NCBI RefSeq assembly: GCF_033568475.1
Contig: NC_133121.1
Span: forward strand, 28,565,374-28,629,373
DNA length: 64,000 nt
Origin: Henckelia pumila
Taxonomy: Eukaryota > Streptophyta > Magnoliopsida > Lamiales > Gesneriaceae
Reading direction: 5' to 3'
The translations under genes and the position numbers were made by a program. Below the pieces are notes generated by a model. The model made no database searches. It had not been told where the DNA came from and was given only the letters and a program-made list of their open reading frames with translations. Below, in pieces: positions 9,231 through 21,600 of the stretch (positions within the stretch are counted from its first letter, which is position 1; each line of letters opens with the position of its first letter).

Positions 9231-12200
9231 ATGACGGCAAAATACGAGATAGAAAAGTTCAATGGGAGCAATTTTTTGCTGTGGAAATTGAAGGTGCAAG
9301 CAATTCTAACAAAGAAGCGTTGCTTAGAAGCTATTGGAGATAGACCGACGAAGATCACAGATGATCAAAAGTGGAACGAGATGAATCACAATGTTGTTGC
9401 CAATTTGCACTTGGCTATAGCGGATGAAGTATTGTCAAGTATCTCTGAAATAAAAAACGCAAAAGTTATTTGGGATACTTTGGCAAAATTGTACGAGGTC
9501 AAGTCACTACACAACAAGATTTTCCTAAAGAGAAAGCTTTATACTCTTCGGATGGCGGAATTCTCATCGATGGCCGACCATATCAACACACTGAATACTC
9601 TATTTTTTGGGCTCAACTCTATGGGGCATAAAATAGAGGAAAAAGAACGTGTGGAGCTTCTACTTCAGAGTCTACCAGATTCATATGATCAGCTCATCAT
9701 CAATATTACCAACAAAGTTCTTTCGGATAATTTAAATTTTGACGACGTCTTAACTGCGGTTCTTGGAGAAGAGAATCGTTGAAGGAACAAGGAAGATAGG
9801 TTGGCAATGTCGAAGCAAGAAGAGGCTTTGCCGATGACGAGAGGAAGATTGACGGAGCGTGACTCTAGTGGGAGCCACAGATATGGTAGATCCAAGTCAA
9901 GAAGTAAGAAAAAAAATATTTACTGCTTTAAATGTGGCGGTAAAGAGCACTTAAAGAGAGAGTGTACGAAGAGCATCGAGAAGGGATCTCAAGGAAATGT
10001 GGCAAGTACTTCAGCAGTGGTAAAATATTATTCAGCAAAGCAGCAACAGTTGCGGAAGGCAGACACAGGTTTTGTGATGCATGTATTATGGATTCAGGAG
10101 CGACGTGGCACATGATGTCATGGAGAAAATGGTTCGATCAGTATGAACCAGTCTCGGAAGGATCTGTATTCATGGAAAATGATCATGCCTTGGAAATCGC
10201 TGGGGTCGGTACCATCAAAATTAAAATGTTTGATTACAGTATTCGCACCATACGGGAGGTACGACATGTGAAGGGCCTGACAAAGAATATTTTGTCTTTG
10301 GGGCAATTGGATGATATTGGGTGCAAAACTCGTATCGAGAAAGGGATCATGAAGATTGTGAAAGGCGTTCTTGTGGTTATGAAGGCGGAAAAGTTTGCTG
10401 CAAATCTGTATGTATTGTTGGGGGAAACACACAAATAGGCGGAACTAGTTGTTCCATCAATTGGTTCGAGATAAGAATCAACAGTGTTGTGGCATAGAAA
10501 GCTTGGGCATATGTCAGAACGAGGAATGAAGATTATCTCTGAACGGAAGCTGTTGTCAGGGCTTACAAAAGTAACTCTACCTTTTTGTGAGCATTGTGTT
10601 ACCAGTAAACAACACAGATTGAAGTTTGGCACATCTACTGCCAAAAGCAAAGGCATATTGGAGCTGATTCATTCTGATGTTTGGCAAGCATCGGTGGTAT
10701 CCCTAGGAGGAGCGAGATATTTTGTCTCGTTTATTGATGATTTTTCTAGGAGATGTTGGGTGTATCCAATCAAGGAGAAGTCAGATGTTGTCGAAGTTTT
10801 CAAAGTGCGGGTTGAACTTCATTCTGATAAGAAAATCAAGTGTTTGAGGACTGACAATGGAGGAGAATATACCAGTGATGAATTTGATGCATTCTGTCAG
10901 CATGAGGGCATCAAATGAAAGTTCACGACGGCTTACACGCCTCAACATAATGGAGTGGCGGAGCGGATGAACAGAACTTTGTTGGACAGAACAAGGGTCA
11001 TGTTGAGTACTGCGGGTCTACCAAAGTCATTTTGGGCAGAAGCAGTCAAAACCGCTTCTTACATCATCAATCGTTCTCCTTCAGTGGCGATTGATTTGAA
11101 GACTCCGATGGAGGTGTGGACTGGCAAGCTAGCTAATTATTCTCGATTACATACATTTGGAAGTCCGGTGTACGTTATGTACAATGAACAAGAAAGATCT
11201 AAGTTTGATTCCAAATCCAGAAAGTGTATCTTCTTGGGCTATGCTGATGGAGTAAAGGGGTTTCGCTTGTGGGATCCCACTGTCCACAAGCTTATCATCA
11301 GCAGAGATGTTATCTTCGAGGAAGATAAAGTGAAGGGAGACAAAGGCACACTAAATTTAGAAACTACTATCATCCAGGTGGAAAATAATACAGACGAAGA
11401 TCAAGCAGTACCAGAGCACGAGGAACAAGAACCAGTTGAGTCAGAGGTTTCCAAAGTGAGGCAGTCAACTCGAGAGAGAAGACCACCAGGTTGGCTTTCA
11501 GATTATGTCACTGAAAGAAACATTGCATATTGTCTATTAACAGAGGATGGTGAGTCATCGAGTTTTCATGAGGCTAATCAAAGCTCGGATGTATCCCTGT
11601 GGATGACAACGATGCAGGAAGAATTGGAAGCATTGGACAGGAACAAAACTTGAAATCTTGTTACACTACCACGAGGAAGAAAAGCTATCGGTAACAGATG
11701 GGTCTATAAAATCAAACGTGATGGCAATAACCAAGTGGAGCGGTATCGTGCAAGATTGTTTGTCAAAGGGTACGCTCAGAAAGAAGGTATTGACTTCAAT
11801 GAGATATTTTCTCCTGTGGTTCGACTTTCAACAGTCAGAGTAGTATTGGCAATGTGTGCGGTGTTTGACCTACATCTAGAACAACTAGATGTGAAAACAG
11901 CATTTCTTCATGGCGATCTTGAAGAAGAAATCTATATGCTCCAGCCAGAAGGTTTTGCAAAAAAGGGCAAAGAGAAATTGGTTTGCAGGTTGAACAAATC
12001 TCTGTACAGTCTCAAACAGGCGCCGAGGTGTTGGTACAAGAGATTTGATTCCTATATCATGAACCTTAGGTACAACAGACTCAGTGCAGACCCTTGTACG
12101 TATTTCAGGAGGTCTGGTGATGATGATATCATTTGGTTGTTGTATGTGGACGACATGTTGGTAGCAGGCTCCAAAAAAGATCGGGTCCAAGAATTGAAGG

Positions 12201-13052
12201 CATAGTTGGCTAGGGAATTTGATATGAAGGACTTGGAACCAGCAAACAAGATTCTAGGGATGCAAGTTCACCGAGACAGAAGCAACAAGAAGATTTGGAT
12301 TTTCCAGAAAAATTATTTGAAGAAAGTCTTGCAACGCTTCAACATGCAAGATAGTAAGCCAGTTTCAACCCCTCTTCCTATTAACTTCAAATTATCTTCT
12401 GAGATGTGTCCTAGCAGTGAAGCAGAAAGGATGGAGATGTCTCGAGTACCGTATGCATCAGCAGTGGGAAGTTTGATGGTCTCCATGATTTGTACAAGAC
12501 CAGACATTGCACAAGCAGTGGGAGCAGTCAGTCGATAAATGGCGAATCCTGGACTAGAGCATTGGAGCACGGTTAAGAAGATCTTTAGATACATTAAGGG
12601 TACCTCGAATGCTGCATTATGTTTTGGAGGATCAGATTTTACACTCAGGGGCTATGTGGATTCAGATTATGCAGGTGATCCAGATAAAAGAAAATATACT
12701 ACTGGTTGTGGCATTATCTACCACGGATGCAGAATACATGGTAGCTACTCAAGCATGCAAGGAGGCAATGTGGATTAAAAGGTTACTGGAGGAACTTGGG
12801 CACAAACAAGGAAATATTCCTCTATTTTGTGACAGTTAGAGTGCCTTGCACATTGCAAGAAATCCAGCCTTTCATTCCAGGACTAAACACATTGGAGTTC
12901 AATTTCACTTTGTACGGTAAGTAGTAGAGGAAGGAAGTGTGGATATGCAGAAAATCCATACGAAGGATAACATTGCTGATATTCTGACCAAGCCAGTGAG
13001 TACAGACAAGTTCGAGTAGTGTAGATCTTCATGTGGCCTAGCAGAAACGTAA
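9231..13052 (+). pseudogene. C1 gag-pol, multiply broken
   Basis: Domains in order: gag (9231-9782); zinc knuckle CFKCGGKEHLKREC (about 9930); protease with MDSGATWHM (about 10085) in a shifted frame; GAG-pre-integrase (LWHRKLGHMSERG, 10485); integrase core (SDVWQA, FIDDFSRR, TDNGGEY); integrase C-terminus (10955-11653); reverse transcriptase (11735-12205, with LLYVDDMLVAG near 12140); and RNase H (about 12540-12900). Breaks include a TGA at 9780, a frameshift near 10050-10080, TAG at 10436, TGA at 10916, a stop/frame change at 11653, TAG at 12203, TAA at 12536 and a frameshift near 12710. An intact Tnt1-type polyprotein is a single long frame, so this copy cannot move on its own. Confidence 0.92.
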
Positions 13053-13127
13053 GCAGCGGGAATGGCAAGATTAAAAGGACGTGTGGAGCTGTGTTTGATT
13101 CTCAATCAAATCTCCAAGTGAGAGAAA

Positions 13128-13609
13128 TGTCGGCAGAATTAGCCATAAAGGATGACAACATGTTGGAAAAATGATTCATGCATTAAATGCATGTGGACAA
13201 CTCATGTGAGCAGCTGTGCAAAAGTTGAAACGTATGATAGCAAAAACAATTCAGAATTGAATTGTGTTTCTTGCGTTCAGACTAAAATCCGCAACTATAA
13301 ATACATGCATTCTGCATCAGTTTCAGAGTATCCCAACATCGAGTTATTTTCTCTCGTTTTAAACATTCAAGTGATTTGAGTGTTTTCTATATATATTTGT
13401 GAGATAGGTTTTCTCCTATTTTAAGAGAGTGAGTGTATCTTTGGAAACACAGAGAGAGGTTGTAATTCTCCAAATATTATAGTGGAATCTTTTGGCCTTG
13501 CCCGTGGTTTTTATCCTAATAATTTTTGGGGGTTTTCACGTAAATTTTGGTGTCTATTTTATTTTTCAATTTTCATAGTTTCTATCTCGTGATGCCGCAC
13601 CTGGGACCA
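13128..13609 (+). repeat. C1 right LTR
   Basis: 482 bp, same termini as the left LTR, with a TATA box at 13296-13303. It abuts a coding-like stretch at 13611. Confidence 0.9.
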
Positions 13610-13610
13610 A

Positions 13611-13769
13611 TATTCCAAAGAGGAAGGTGATGTTCACGAGAGAGAATCATCTATAGCATCGAAGGAAGTTCGATCAAAGGAGGATTTAAAGATGAGTAGT
13701 GCTCGCCAAGTGAGATCTATTGAAAAGCGTTCTTCAAAAAGACATCATTATAAAAAGAGAGTCTTTTAA
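13611..13769 (+). other. Coding-like stretch, possible terminal exon
   Basis: Directly after C1, 52 codons are open to a TAA at 13767. The encoded residues are rich in S/E/R/K: an acidic start (SKEEGDVHERESS), then MSSARQVRS, and a basic tail (SSKRHHYKKRVF). The composition recalls the C-terminal tails of RS-type splicing-related proteins, but no family can be named. AT-rich DNA follows that could be a 3' UTR. The 5' part of any gene is not visible beyond C1, so this could be chance. Confidence 0.3.
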
Positions 13770-14010
13770 TTTTGTTTAAATCCTTGGTTGATTGTAATGT
13801 TATTTTGGTTTTAGTAGATTTACTTAATATCTGAGTGTGGTCCCATGTATATAGGTCGAATCATGGTGTATTGGTGCTCTATATTTTATTATTTATTTTA
13901 TTATTTATACAAGTAATAAACAATGATTAAGAACAATTAACCAATACTATAAAATAACGCACTTTCGATATAAATTGCTTTTGCGTTACAATAAATATCT
14001 AGATTGTACT

Positions 14011-15135
14011 TGTTAGAACCTAAGGGGTGAATTAGGTTTTATGGTTCTTTAGCAATTTAAAATGAATTTAGAAAAATTTTGAATTACATAAACGGAATAC
14101 TTTTGGACAACCAATAAAAATAATATAATAAAGTAAAAACATAAAGTAAATGCAGTAAATAAATAAAGAAATAAGGAAGATAGAAATTTTTTGAGGAAGT
14201 TCGATAATAAAACGTTTACGTCACCCCTTCTTGGTTAAAAACTATTAGCCAAGGTATAACTAGATCTTCTTGGCTTTGATGACTCCAAGTTAGCCTTTAC
14301 AAAGACACTCGCCGTGTCTACTTGGTCTTGAAGGCTCCAAAGATAACCATGAAAATTCAACACAACTTCAAAGACAACATTTACGAGCACCACACTTTGA
14401 TAACTCAAAGAGTAAAATACAATGTCGACGTTTTGATAGAGAACACGAATACTTAAAATAGAAAACTTCGATTGCTTGTTGGTTGTCTTCAAGAGTGTCA
14501 GTGTCCTCTATTTATAGTGATGATCTCGAGTGCATTCGAAACGTCTGATCCCTATTCAGATCGTCTGATCCTGAGTTAACCAATTCCTAAATTTGTTACT
14601 ATGAGATCGGATTTTCCGAACTGCTTCAGATCCATATTTCCTTCGGAGATTCAAATATTCAAAAATATTTTCATCTTCATGTTTGGATCCTTCGATCCTG
14701 CTCGGATCGTCCGAACTCCTCCCACTTTTTGATATTTTGAATTTCAGTTTCCGCAAATCTTCCAATTGTTTATCCATACGATCGGAACGTCCAAATCCAT
14801 GTTCGAAGCTTCTGAATTGTCCCGCCTTGCTTGAAATTTGAATTTTTAATTTTCGAGATTTTTGGATTCTGGTTAGACCAATTCGGAACGTCCGATCTTC
14901 CATCGGATTGTCCGAACGAATAGACATCACTCCATCCGAACTTCTTAGTTGGGAAACAACGAAGTATGCGTTTGGATCGTCCGAACTGTCTTTGGATCTT
15001 CCGAACTCAACTAGCTTAAAATTTTAAAATATGCATTTTACTCAAATTAAACATTAGTAATGGTTAACCGAGTGTTGATATCATCAAAATATGAATTTTG
15101 AGATATATTAGCACATTAAAAATATTAATCTCACA
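14011..15135 (-). repeat. LTR-like repeat with 20-bp-phased palindromes
   Basis: On the minus strand the unit ends ...ttaggttctaaca at 14011, an LTR-like 3' end. A TATA box lies at about 14508-14518 (tataaatag on the minus strand). Upstream of it (14540-15010) are many diverged copies of a TTCGGAnnnTCCGAA palindrome. Neighbouring copies recur at 20-bp spacing, for example 14541/14561, 14882/14902 and 14971/14991. Boundaries and target duplication are not resolved; no internal genes accompany it, so it may be a solo LTR or a non-autonomous element. Confidence 0.5.
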
Positions 15136-15571
15136 ACTCGATATTTGTATGCGTTTAAGGCATAATAATACTAAAATACTAGAAACAATCCTCTACCATG
15201 CCCGACTTAGACATCAAGTTTCCAAAGTCATGAAATATCATATTTAACAAACAAAATAGAATGAAACTAAGAAGCCCAAGAAATGATATCCACATTTCAC
15301 CTTACATCTACTTCATAAAAACAAGAATTAATTAAGCAGTTTCAATGTTCCAAAAGCAATATTTTTAAAACAAGACCAACTAGTCAGGTCCGAAGCAAGC
15401 ATAAAAAATCGTTTTAACAGTCAAACTATTGGGAACCAATCAAACCCAATAAAGAACCGATCGAATTAGCCTTAAACCGATAAACCAGTTTGACAATTAA
15501 TTTTTTTAGCATTTAATTATTTCTTATATCCTTCCAAAAAAATTATTTCTTATATTTAAAATTAAAATTTT

Positions 15572-15602
<31 letters not shown>

Positions 15603-15944
15603 ATTATTTGGTCTTGAACTTTGGTTTTTTTCAGAGAGGTTTTGAACTTTGTTAAGGATACTATTTTAGTAGTATTTGATCTTATTTTGATTTTTTTTTG
15701 TTTATAAAATATATAAGTAATATATTTGGTATTTTGAAGTTGTTTATATTTTAAACTTTGGTGAATATATTTTTTGTTACATATATACATATTTAAGGTC
15801 TTTAAAATTTAAATATATCAATACCATATTATTATTTTATATAATATAACAGTATTTCGATTCGATCGTCTGTTTGAACTGTTTTTTTAAGAGTTTATCG
15901 GTCTAATAATAAAAACACTGCACTCAAATTTATCCAATCATATA
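15136..15944. other. Intergenic, AT-rich with TA microsatellite
   Basis: No gene or element recognised. A (TA)n tract occupies about 15575-15601. Confidence 0.5.
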
Positions 15945-16590
15945 AAAGCATCTTCAACCCTCCTCTATAATGGAGGATTTCTCCATTATAGAATAATCCT
16001 CCATTATAGAAGAGGGTTTCCCTCTCCAACCCTACTCTATATGAACTCTCCATTTTGGAAAGTGCAACTGTACATATAGAGTAATATTTTAGAGAATGAT
16101 ATTATTTACAAAAATACCATCCTCGAAAACCGCAAAATGGTCTTTTTTTTGTCCACTTGATTTTTCTTTTTTTTTTTTACTTAGTTTAGTGTTCAATTTT
16201 TAAATTTGTTTTTAATTTATTTGAAATTTTTTTATTCATTAATTAATTGTAATTTTAATATTATATTAAACACCAAATGAAAATAATAAACAAGGTCATA
16301 AAAAAAACATAATTCAAAATATTTTTCTAATGGTCAATATGTATGTTGTTCTTTAAACCTTATGCACCGTTTATGTTTATCTTGTTTTATATTTTAAATC
16401 TGTATAATTAATGTTGCGTGTTGTTTGAAATTTAGTGACCAAATAAATACATTATTTAAAAAATCAAGTCAAATATATTATAATTGTTGTATTTTTAATA
16501 ATATAATATATAGTTATTAATATATTGTACGATTTCTTTAAATCATATCAAATTAATTCAGTTGAACGATATATTATGTATTTATTTAAT

Positions 16591-16627
<37 letters not shown>

Positions 16628-16682
16628 ATTTGAAAAAAAAAAATAAACAGAAAAAATGGATTATTTGGTCATATTTAGAGGT

Positions 16683-16760
<78 letters not shown>

Positions 16761-16905
16761 TGTGTATGTGTGTGTTTGCAAAAAATATAAATAATAAATA
16801 ATAAACAGAAAAATGAAATATTTTGTAATATTTAAAGGTTGTGGGTTGGAGAAGTTGTTTGAAAATAGAGATTGCAGATCTCTATTTTGGAGATGGTGAT
16901 GCTAT
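15945..16905. mobile_element. PIF/Harbinger-like MITE remnant, with microsatellites
   Basis: The left end reads agcatcttcaaccctcctc. The right end, read on the minus strand, gives agcatcaccatctcc, then ctctattttc and ttctccaaccc. These are weakly matching inverted ends of the 'agcatctccaaccc' type seen in plant Harbinger-related repeats. A 22-bp stem (15958-15979 with 15995-16016, one mismatch) forms a hairpin near the left end. The interior is AT-rich and includes (TA)n(TG)n tracts at 16590-16626 and 16686-16775. There is no coding capacity. Confidence 0.45.
16686..16775. repeat. Compound (TA)n(TG)n microsatellite
   Basis: About 35 bp of TA followed by about 55 bp of TG with a few interruptions. 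A shorter tract of the same type lies at 16590-16626. Confidence 0.95.
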
Positions 16906-16920
16906 ATGTACATGAAAGAT

Positions 16921-17060
16921 TACACATTGGGTTGCACGTTGCATTTGAAATTACATAAATATCATTAATATATTTTGGAAATAGATTTTTCAAATAAAGT
17001 GGAAGGATAATTTTGTAATTTTATGTGTAGTGTGTAACACAACGTGTAACTCACTGTGTA
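16921..17060. mobile_element. 140-bp MITE-like inverted-repeat element
   Basis: The left end tacacattgggttgcacgttg and the right end (minus strand tacacagtgagttacacgtt) form terminal inverted repeats of about 20 bp with four mismatches. The interior is AT-rich and non-coding. A 3-bp 'gat' adjoins both ends, too short to be decisive. Confidence 0.55.
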
Positions 17061-17839
17061 GATGTAACATTTATTTTTTGGAGAATATATGATGAAAAAT
17101 AAAGGATATGAAGTGGAGTGACCTACGTCTTAACCTCTACCCCCTCACAAAGTTTACCAAGCCTTCTAAAAACACCTCCATATATAGGCAGAAAAGGAAA
17201 TAAACTATCTCGATAGTATTCGTGATTTCTACCTTTGATAAATGCGTAAACAAAATGTTAAACACGCTTATATAAGTTGATTAATTGAATAAAAAGACAA
17301 ATAAGCATATATATTACACCCGATAGCTCTTCTTTCTTTAATGTCGGAGATTAATTGCAGGGATTGTCTTCTTTTCAATGGCTTCGAATAGTGATATCGA
17401 TTTGAGATGGGCAGCTAGTGCGAGGACTACTCTACTGAATTTCTAATGCACTTTAGGACTTGGCTTAATTCAGTCGACAAATTGGATTCACAAATGGGCA
17501 AAAACAGAGGCGGATAAGGCTGTGGTTGGAGGACTAGAATGAGTTTCGATCAGTTGAGCTCGAAGATTAGTTGAGTTTCAGAAACAATACAAAAACATTC
17601 TAACGGCTCTATTTCTGTGTCTAATGGTTATATCATTCTTGGAGCCTACAATTACAACATCTTGAAGATCAAATACAAATTTTTAGAAGAGAGATTGAAG
17701 GCAGAGGGCAGCTAAACAGATTATCAGCTAGATTGAGAGCAAAGCCCAAGGTGTGAAGAACAAGAAGAAAGATGAGCGTTCACTGTCAACTTCTTCAAAC
17801 CAAACCCAGTTTATAGAACACTCTTACTTGTCCAATATC
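17061..17839. other. Decayed sequence, probably retroelement-derived
   Basis: No intact frame. The plus strand around 17340-17800 has broken, gene-like stretches ahead of an LTR-like segment, as expected for a remnant element. No domain can be named. Confidence 0.3.
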
Positions 17840-18494
17840 TTTGTATATCAATTGAAGAGAGCTCACTCACACACTTACGGAAGATTTACTTTGATGATTA
17901 GTTGAGTGAGTGTCTTAACACAAAGACGTTAAAAATTGTGTTTGTAGTCTTGGCATAAAGATGTTAAACATTATGCGGATTGTGAGGTTGCGGCCTACAA
18001 TCAAGTGTGACTAGAAGTTCTAAAATAGGCAGTGGGTAAGTCCTAGTCTTGGAGTGAGTTTGTACAAATGGATTGTATAAATCAAAGTCTTCTAGTGCTA
18101 TCCTTCCGAGGAGGAAGAAGGGGTGATGTAGGAGTTGTTGAAATATACGAACATCCATAAACAAATCTGTGTCTCTTTATTTCTTGCATTTATTTATTGT
18201 TACAGTTTTGGATTGCATTGTTGAAGCATTTTATGTGTTTGATAAAATACTTAAATGTTGCATTCAAAGTGTTTGATAAAATGTTCAACTAAACGATTTT
18301 CATCTATCAACTTGCATCCTTTTGAAATGATTTATAAAATGATAAATCAGTTTCTAAGAAGGATTATTTCGAGTATTTTTTGCTTGGTTTTGAAACCAAA
18401 CTCAATTTAATTCAAAGGTACTCAATATTTCAAGAACCATGCTATTGTATCTCAAAATATTTAAAAAGTGTGCATTCACCCCCCCCCCCCCCCC
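17840..18494 (+). repeat. LTR 3'-portion of a decayed copia-like element
   Basis: The stretch includes 'gcataaagatgttaaacattatg', 'gcagtgggtaagtccta', 'gaggaggaagaaggggtgatg' and 'gttgttgaaatatacgaacatcc' type sequence, which I associate with LTRs of a widespread plant copia group. It ends in a 16-C run (18479-18494). There is no second LTR nearby. Family placement is from recall and uncertain. Confidence 0.4.
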
Positions 18495-18505
18495 ACTACA
18501 CACCG

Positions 18506-18678
18506 TTTTTTATCTTATCATAATGATTGTGACAGCTTTTATAGGATATGTACTACCTTGGGGTCAGATGAGTTTTTGGGGAGCAACAGTAATTACAAGC
18601 TTAGCTAGCGCCATACCTGTAGTAGGAGATACCATAGTAACCTGGCTTTGGGGTGGGTTCTCCGTGGACAATGCCACT
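18506..18678 (+). pseudogene. cob: Nuclear insert of mitochondrial cytochrome b (cob)
   Basis: About 173 bp encode an internal piece of apocytochrome b of respiratory complex III. The block [20 protein letters not shown], then [20 protein letters not shown] and FSVDNAT, reads without a stop. It matches the region around the Qo-site loop and following helices. Neither end of the gene is present. It sits between a 16-C tract and unrelated LTR-like DNA. The good preservation suggests a fairly recent organelle-to-nucleus transfer (NUMT), probably as filler at a break. It cannot be a working cob gene here. Confidence 0.9.
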
Positions 18679-18683
18679 GACCG

Positions 18684-21600
18684 CTTAATTCGGTTATATA
18701 GCAAGTGCACTAGGTCAAGTTATAGTAAGTGGGCATAGAGTCCAAGTATCGATCCCACAGGGACTGTAGCCAATTCTCAAGATTTAATTATTTTACTTAA
18801 TCTAGAAAGAATAATAAAAAGGACTGCGATGAGTTTAATAAAAATTCAATTAAAATAAACAATAAATAAATTTTACTATCTAACGACTAACGCAAGGAAA
18901 AATTCAAGTAAACTGAGACAACCAAGACACACGAAGGTACCGAACAAATAATGCAAATTAGTGGCAGATCTAGAATCCAGATTTAATCTTAAATCACGGT
19001 GAATTATCATATCTTGTTTAACAGTCTAGGTCTAGAATTTGTTAAACCTATTCAAGTATTGACGGATTAATTTTCATAATTATAATCAAACATGAATGCA
19101 TTCAATATTTGTGATAATTCATTTTTCACCTAAAACCGCATACTGAAACCGAATACTATTTTTATTCGGTTTAACCATTTGTCAATTATTGGATCGATCG
19201 AAATCAATTTCTAATTTGTCGACTCAGAATCAATTAACAAGCAAGTAAATAATTGATCAGGTTATTCACAAGAACAAAATATAAATTCAACAATCAATAA
19301 TCTTAATAAAAATCTAAGAATCCCAAATCAAAATCCACATGTTCGACATAAAATTGTTTGGCCCAATCTCGCGGTCTTGGTTGAACAAAAACTAATCAAT
19401 AATTGAAAACAATATTCAAACAAAAGTTTTAATCAACAAAAATTGAGAAATAAAAGAGAAGAGAAGAAAATCTCCAAGCCTCTCGCCTCCTAGCCGCCTC
19501 ACGTCTGGTTCCTGCGTGAATCCCCCTTTAATCTGCTCTTTAATCTTCTATTTATAGGATTTGAAAGCCCATAAAATAAAACCCACAAAATAAGAGTTTA
19601 ATTCCGAAGATTCTCTTTTCTAATCTGCGCGAAATCTTGCTCGAGCGGGAATAAGTTGCGCTCGAGTGAGTAACTTTCTGCTAAATTATATTTTTTTCAC
19701 GCTTCTCAGGTCTCGCTCGAGCGGCAACAAGTTGCGGCTCGAGCGAGCTCACTTTTTTCCAATGCGTAGCGGTTTTAAAAAATTCATATATGGACTTCTA
19801 GCCATCAGATCGAGCCGAAATTTGGACAGCAGCTTCAAAACATCTTGACTTCAATTTGAACGATGAATAGCGGATTTGGATATCTGTAGCATTAAAAATA
19901 AATTTATGATCATAGATGCTCGGTAATTCATTATTGCGGCTCTTCTCTTGCTCCAAATTCTTGATTTCTTCAATATTTTCTTCAAACAAACCCGGAGATA
20001 CACACGCATAAAATAAATTATAAATAAAACATGTAAAAACACACATGAAACCATATGGATGCGTGCCTAATAAATCTAAAAATAACACAAAATAATGCAC
20101 AAAAAATGCACTTATCAACTCTCTCATACTTAAACTTTGCTCGCCCTCGAGCAAAACATATAAAAACAATAATGCAAACCCAAACATAAGTAAGGACGAG
20201 TCAGGGAAATTACAGCCTCGGAGAAGTTCCAACACCTACAAAAACAAATCACAAAAATGCTCTCGATTTTTCATAATACACCATCAGTTTAGCGTGAACG
20301 TGTGTGTGTGCCATGTTATTTCAACTACATGCAACTTAAAAAGAATCTGTTATACGACTGCTTAGCGACCTATGACAAATCAGTGTAACCATCACAATCA
20401 AGTGTCCATTTCTTCCAACGATTTCTTAACAAAACACACCTCCCTTGAGATAGATTACACACCTCCGAATTTTGCACTCGATTTTCTTAAGCCCCAATAA
20501 TTACCCGCGAACTTAGCCATAACTAAGATAGGATTAGAATTTCAATTCCCTCGTCTATAGCCCGGATGTATCAACAATCTCATGGAATTCGAAAAATTAG
20601 TTTCAGACTAGGTGATTAGGATTTCAATCCCTTGCCCGAAAGTCGGATGGAGTTGTTATTATTTTTTCAAAGAATTAAATTTTTAATTTTTTTAAATTTG
20701 CATCAATTTCATTCTTAAAAATTATTTGGTGTGCCCAAGATCATAAGTGCATTGTCAAAGGATCATTAGAATTCAAAAGACACAACTAAGAACACTTAGC
20801 ACCTAGTGTCGTGCAATGGTCAAACAGCCACAAACATCATCAATGGTATCGCTACAATTCACTGGTTTAACATGAGTGCTTAAAAATATTCACGGTTCAA
20901 CCTACGGTTTCTCATGTCCAATCAAGAGCAAAAACAAAAAAAAATTTCATAAAAATCATAACTTCATATCATCATCGGCTCCCATTTATCATCACACTTA
21001 CACACATGCAAACAAACACTAAAACGAACGAGACACACTCCAACTAAATGATTACGAATACAACACAAACATAACAAACAATAAAATAAACTAGTCTACC
21101 CCCCATATTTTTCCCAAAGCATTGCTCTCAATACTTTAGACACACAAACAAAATGCAAAAACAAACACACAAATGCAAAACGAACATAAAAACAATGAAA
21201 ACAAAAATAACACTCCCCTCGTCTTAGACTCGTTCTCTCTCCGGCTATAGAACTCCATAAGTAACTTCTTTTAGCGGGACAACATACTGCACATATAAAG
21301 ACGACGGGTAAGGCGATGGATTACAAAAGATAATAAAAATAAAAATTGAAAAGACTCTAACTACTAATGTCTAAATAAATAAAGAAAATGCGGAAAATTT
21401 TAAAAATTTTGGCATGACCTATTTGTTTGAATAATAAAACCACCTGTCTCAAACAGCAGTTTAAATAGACCTCAACCCAAGGTGAACAACAAACACAAGC
21501 ATGCAAAACAATATCTAATTCGACGCCAACCGAAAGAACAAAGTATTTAATGTTTACATGCCAACAATAAATTGCAGGGAAAATCACGTCCTGCTACGAA

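Larger units (their letters stand above)
8613..13609 (+). mobile_element. Ty1/copia retrotransposon C1, Tnt1/Tork-like, defective
   Basis: A pair of about 483-bp LTRs (8613-9096 and 13128-13609), starting TGTCGGCAG and ending CA, enclose a primer site and a copia-order gag-protease-integrase-RT-RNase H region. The residue patterns resemble the Tnt1/Tork lineage. Just before the right LTR is a purine-rich run (agtgagagaaa) that fits a polypurine tract. The 5-bp sequences next to the two LTRs (tttca and atatt) do not match, so the target duplication has been lost or the copy is recombinant. Confidence 0.9.

Noticed and set aside
14556..14930. Minus-strand open frame of 124 codons
   Set aside because: It runs through the phased TTCGGA/TCCGAA palindromes of an LTR-like repeat; its charged composition comes from the repeats.
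16525..16794. Open frames over the TA/TG microsatellites
   Set aside because: They encode only YI and VC dipeptide runs from the simple repeat.
18439..18738. Possible working cytochrome b gene
   Set aside because: Only about 57 codons of the gene's interior are present and the frame runs into LTR-like DNA on both sides.
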